A DNA stretch of 7,964 bases, taken from positions 5,357 through 13,320 of the forward strand of contig MGTA01000009.1 of the NCBI GenBank assembly GCA_001799225.1. The letters run 5' to 3'. This document shows, in pieces, positions 5,946 to 7,964 of the stretch (position 1 is its first letter; each line of letters starts with the position of its first letter). A program made the translations under genes and the position numbers. The notes under the pieces are model-generated. The model was not told the origin of the DNA. It ran no database searches and saw nothing but the letters and a program-made list of their open reading frames with translations. Source of the stretch: Deltaproteobacteria bacterium RIFOXYD12_FULL_50_9. GTDB lineage: Bacteria > Desulfobacterota > Desulfobulbia > Desulfobulbales > CALZHT01.

Positions 5946-5962
5946 GATGGTCTTAGACCATC
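5946..5962. promoter_or_regulatory. 17-bp palindrome upstream of ribF (operator-like)
   Basis: GATGGTCT (5946-5953) and AGACCATC (5955-5962) are exact inverted copies around one central T. It lies 44 bases before the ribF start and 20 bases behind the -35 box of the divergent tRNA promoter. The size and symmetry fit a dimeric repressor site, though the regulator is unknown; with a one-base centre a cruciform or RNA hairpin would have to open inner pairs. Confidence 0.5.
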
Positions 5963-6006
5963 AGCCCAAAGCTTTAACCGCAAAACAAATGAGAGAACAA
6001 CAGGTT

Positions 6007-6981
6007 ATGAAAATCTATAAATGTCTTGAAGAGATCAAGGAACCCATTCCAAACGCCTATGTGACAATCGGCAACTTTGACGGTGTCCATCGCGGTCACC
6101 AGAAACTCTTCAGTGATGTGGTCACCAAAGCCCGCCAGAACAACGGCACCAGTGTGGTTATAACCTTCGAACCCCATCCTTTGAAGGTGGTCAGACCGGA
6201 TATCGGCATTAAACTCATTTCCACTTATGAACAAAAACTCGAGTTGATCGACATGGCCAAAATCGATGTCCTGATCGTCATCCCTTTTACCAGGGAATTT
6301 GCCAACACCCAGGCGGAAGATTTTGTTGATGACGCACTGATCAGGACTATCGGGGTTAAAGAACTGGTCGTAGGTTATGACTACGCCTTTGGCAAGGGCA
6401 GACAGGGAGATATCCCTTTTCTAAAAAACCAGGGGCTGCAAAAGGGCTTTGCAGTTTCGGTTGTCGAACCGCTATATGTCGACGATATGCTGTCAAGCAG
6501 TACAAAAATCCGCGAACTCGTGGCGCAGGGTCTGATGGGCGAGGTAAAAAAACTCCTTGGCCGCTTCTATCAGATCCGCGGCAATGTGCTGATCGGCAAG
6601 CAGCGCGGTGGGCCGGTAGTTGGTTTTCCTACTGCCAATATCCACATTGCCGAAGAGGATCTCTGTCCCAAACACGGGGTCTATGTCACCCATGTTGTAT
6701 ATGCAGGCCGCTGCTACGGCGGGGTCATGAACTTTGGTTACAACCCCACCTTCGGTGAAAACCAACTCTCCGCCGAGACCCATATCTTCAATTTCAACCA
6801 GGAGATCTACGGTAAATCCATCAAGATCAATCTGCTCAAATATCTGAGAAGCGAACAGCGGTTTGCCGGCCCCAAAGAACTGAGCGCCCAGATCAACCGG
6901 GATGTTGAGCAGGCCAAACAAGTACTTATCGACGCAGAGAAGGAACTGGTCCTCTCCTGCGAAGACCGCTACAACCAGTAA
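6007..6981 (+). CDS. ribF: Bifunctional riboflavin kinase / FAD synthetase
   Basis: RibF phosphorylates riboflavin to FMN and adenylylates FMN to FAD in the cytoplasm. The product has 324 residues, a normal length. The N-terminal nucleotidyltransferase domain shows GNFDGVHRGHQ (22-32) with the HxGH motif at H28-H31, FEPHP (54-58), GYDYAFGKGRQGD (123-135) and the SSTKIR signature (164-169). The C-terminal kinase domain shows RGNVLIGKQRG, GFPTAN (206-211), NFGYNPTFG (242-250) and the ETHIFNF segment with the expected catalytic Glu at 257, then IYGK. All key motifs are intact. I chose the ATG at 6007 because MKIYK...EEIKEP is the family's usual N-terminus; an in-frame ATG at 5947 would add 20 unrelated residues and place the 17-bp palindrome in the coding region. 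The Shine-Dalgarno is weak (CAGG at 6001, too close). No FMN riboswitch is recognisable upstream. Confidence 0.95.
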   Translation: MKIYKCLEEIKEPIPNAYVTIGNFDGVHRGHQKLFSDVVTKARQNNGTSVVITFEPHPLKVVRPDIGIKLISTYEQKLELIDMAKIDVLIVIPFTREFANTQAEDFVDDALIRTIGVKELVVGYDYAFGKGRQGDIPFLKNQGLQKGFAVSVVEPLYVDDMLSSSTKIRELVAQGLMGEVKKLLGRFYQIRGNVLIGKQRGGPVVGFPTANIHIAEEDLCPKHGVYVTHVVYAGRCYGGVMNFGYNPTFGENQLSAETHIFNFNQEIYGKSIKINLLKYLRSEQRFAGPKELSAQINRDVEQAKQVLIDAEKELVLSCEDRYNQ

Positions 6982-6984
6982 GAA

Positions 6985-7014
6985 CTACTCAGGTTGTTTA
7001 GTCTGTAGCTTTTT
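6985..7014 (+). terminator. Weak candidate terminator after ribF
   Basis: CTA-bulge-CAG (6985-6992) can pair with CTG-TAG (7003-7008) around a 10-base loop, followed by TTTTT (7010-7014). The stem is short and bulged. It lies between the convergent ribF and MORN genes, where a terminator is expected. Confidence 0.3.
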
Positions 7015-7038
7015 AGGAACGGCGTGAATAACGTTGAA

Positions 7039-7964
7039 TCAGTTGCCGCTGACCAGTTGATTATCCTTCCAGATTCCGGATATCTTCTCCCCGCCCGGCT
7101 TAGTCAGGACGCCGGCCCCCTCGGCCTTGCCGTTCCGGAAGGAGCCCTCATAGATGCGGCCGTCTAGAAAGGTATAGATCCCTGGGCCGGACAACACACC
7201 ATCCTTAAATTCACCCTGACATATCGCGCCGGAATAGAACTCATAGGTCCCACTGCCCTCCTGCCGGCCGTTCTTAAACTGGCCGGCGTAAAAATCCCGG
7301 TTGTCAAAAATAAACTTGCCCTCACCACTGGCCACGCCGCCGGCCCAATCCCCGTTGTACTCACTGCCGGCAGCAAGACTCAAAATCCCCTTGCCATCGA
7401 ATAAATTCTGTTTAAAGGTTCCGGTATAACTACTGCCGTCAGCATAATTCCTAACGCCATTACCCTGATACGCCCCGTTTTCAAACTGACCGTCATAGCT
7501 GGTCCCATTGATAAAAGTCAAAACTCCCTGACCGTTGAACGCTCCGTTCCAAAAAGCGCCATCATAAACACCTACCTTCGGATGAGTATAGATCCCCCGG
7601 CCGTTAAAACTACCATCGCGGAATTGCCCAACATATTTGCGGCCATCACTGTAGCTGAGTGTCCCCTGACCGACATACTCGCCATTCTTAAACTGCCCCT
7701 GATAGACACTGCCATCGGCAAAGGTAAGAGTTCCATCGCCGTCAAACCGCCCACCCTTAAATTCACCTTCATAACGGCTTTTATCCGACCAACTCAAAAC
7801 GCCTTGGCCTTGTGGCAAGCCATTGTCCCACGGACCTTCATAACGCTCACCGTTTGTGGCAATAAAAACGCCGGAACCATGGAACAAGCCCATGAAAAAA
7901 TCGCCCTCGTAACGCCCACCATCCGGAAAGGTCAAAACCCCTTTACCATTCGGCTCGTCCCCTT
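7039..7964 (-). CDS. MORN-repeat protein, C-terminal part (5' end outside window)
   Basis: The frame stays open to the window edge, so the N-terminus is missing; a TTG at 7935 is an internal codon, since the repeat pattern (PNGKGVLTFPDGG) continues upstream of it. About 308 residues are visible. They consist of twelve consecutive 23-residue MORN motifs of the form xYxGxFxNGxxxGxGxxxxxDGx, followed by a degenerate thirteenth (KISGIWKDN) and the stop. The repeats have the same length throughout with no insertion. MORN motifs build elongated beta-sheet ribbons used as scaffolds or for lipid or protein contact; bacterial examples are mostly uncharacterised. No signal peptide or partner domain can be judged because the N-terminus is absent. 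The gene converges on ribF with a 57-base gap. A role cannot be stated from this fragment. Confidence 0.92.
   Translation of the reverse strand, partial: GDEPNGKGVLTFPDGGRYEGDFFMGLFHGSGVFIATNGERYEGPWDNGLPQGQGVLSWSDKSRYEGEFKGGRFDGDGTLTFADGSVYQGQFKNGEYVGQGTLSYSDGRKYVGQFRDGSFNGRGIYTHPKVGVYDGAFWNGAFNGQGVLTFINGTSYDGQFENGAYQGNGVRNYADGSSYTGTFKQNLFDGKGILSLAAGSEYNGDWAGGVASGEGKFIFDNRDFYAGQFKNGRQEGSGTYEFYSGAICQGEFKDGVLSGPGIYTFLDGRIYEGSFRNGKAEGAGVLTKPGGEKISGIWKDNQLVSGN
7087..7914 (-). repeat. Twelve tandem 69-bp MORN coding repeats
   Basis: Each unit encodes exactly 23 residues, beginning at the aromatic-Gly motif (RYEG, VYQG, KYVG, VYDG, SYDG and so on) and ending before the next. Units are diverged at the DNA and protein level, so the array is old rather than recently expanded. 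Units 8, 9 and 11 are the most aberrant: unit 8 has QNL in place of NG, unit 9 lacks the DG turn, and unit 11 starts ICQG. Confidence 0.85.

Noticed and set aside
5947..6006. Longer ribF start
   Set aside because: The 20 extra residues do not match the family N-terminus, and a 17-bp palindrome lies in the segment. ATG 6007 gives the usual MKIYK start.
7087..7914. Regular 69-bp periodicity considered as a CRISPR or satellite array
   Set aside because: The periodicity is that of diverged MORN codons in an intact reading frame; there are no identical repeats with unique spacers.
7933..7935. TTG as the start of the MORN gene
   Set aside because: The MORN pattern continues in frame upstream of it to the window end, so the gene is truncated by the window rather than starting here.

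Overview
The window looks like an ordinary chromosomal segment of a Gram-negative bacterium with roughly balanced base composition. The HflK/HflC pair, the style of the rhomboid protein and the DUF4143 ATPase suggest a Desulfobacterota (delta-proteobacterial, perhaps Desulfobulbales-like) host. That placement is an inference from protein style, not from a marker gene. No phage, transposase, CRISPR array or rRNA is visible.

Layout: (1) 1-1123, plus strand: the 3' part of a thiamine-phosphate synthase gene (thiE), followed 28 nt later by a gene for an unrecognised 223-residue protein with a cysteine-rich zinc-ribbon-like module. The pair ends at a probable terminator. (2) 1150-5609, minus strand: in transcription order a rhomboid-family intramembrane protease, hflK, hflC and an AAA/DUF4143 ATPase. 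The first three form a membrane-protein quality-control cluster. The ATPase appears to have its own promoter, with a perfect 15-bp inverted repeat over its start codon and no Shine-Dalgarno sequence. (3) 5794-5880, minus strand: tRNA-Leu(CAG) with encoded CCA, a strong promoter and a T-rich possible terminator. (4) 6007-6981, plus strand: ribF, the bifunctional riboflavin kinase/FAD synthetase, divergent from the tRNA and preceded by a 17-bp palindrome. (5) 7039 to the window end, minus strand: the C-terminal part of a MORN-repeat protein with twelve back-to-back 23-residue repeats and a degenerate thirteenth, continuing past the edge.

ThiE and RibF are housekeeping cofactor enzymes (thiamine; FMN/FAD). 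HflK and HflC form a membrane complex that in known bacteria modulates the FtsH protease, and the rhomboid gene beside them is a second membrane-proteolysis activity. I found no convincing new multi-gene system. The items most worth a second look are the repeat-covered, probably leaderless start of the DUF4143 ATPase, the rhomboid-hflKC linkage, the zinc-ribbon protein behind thiE, and the regular MORN array.
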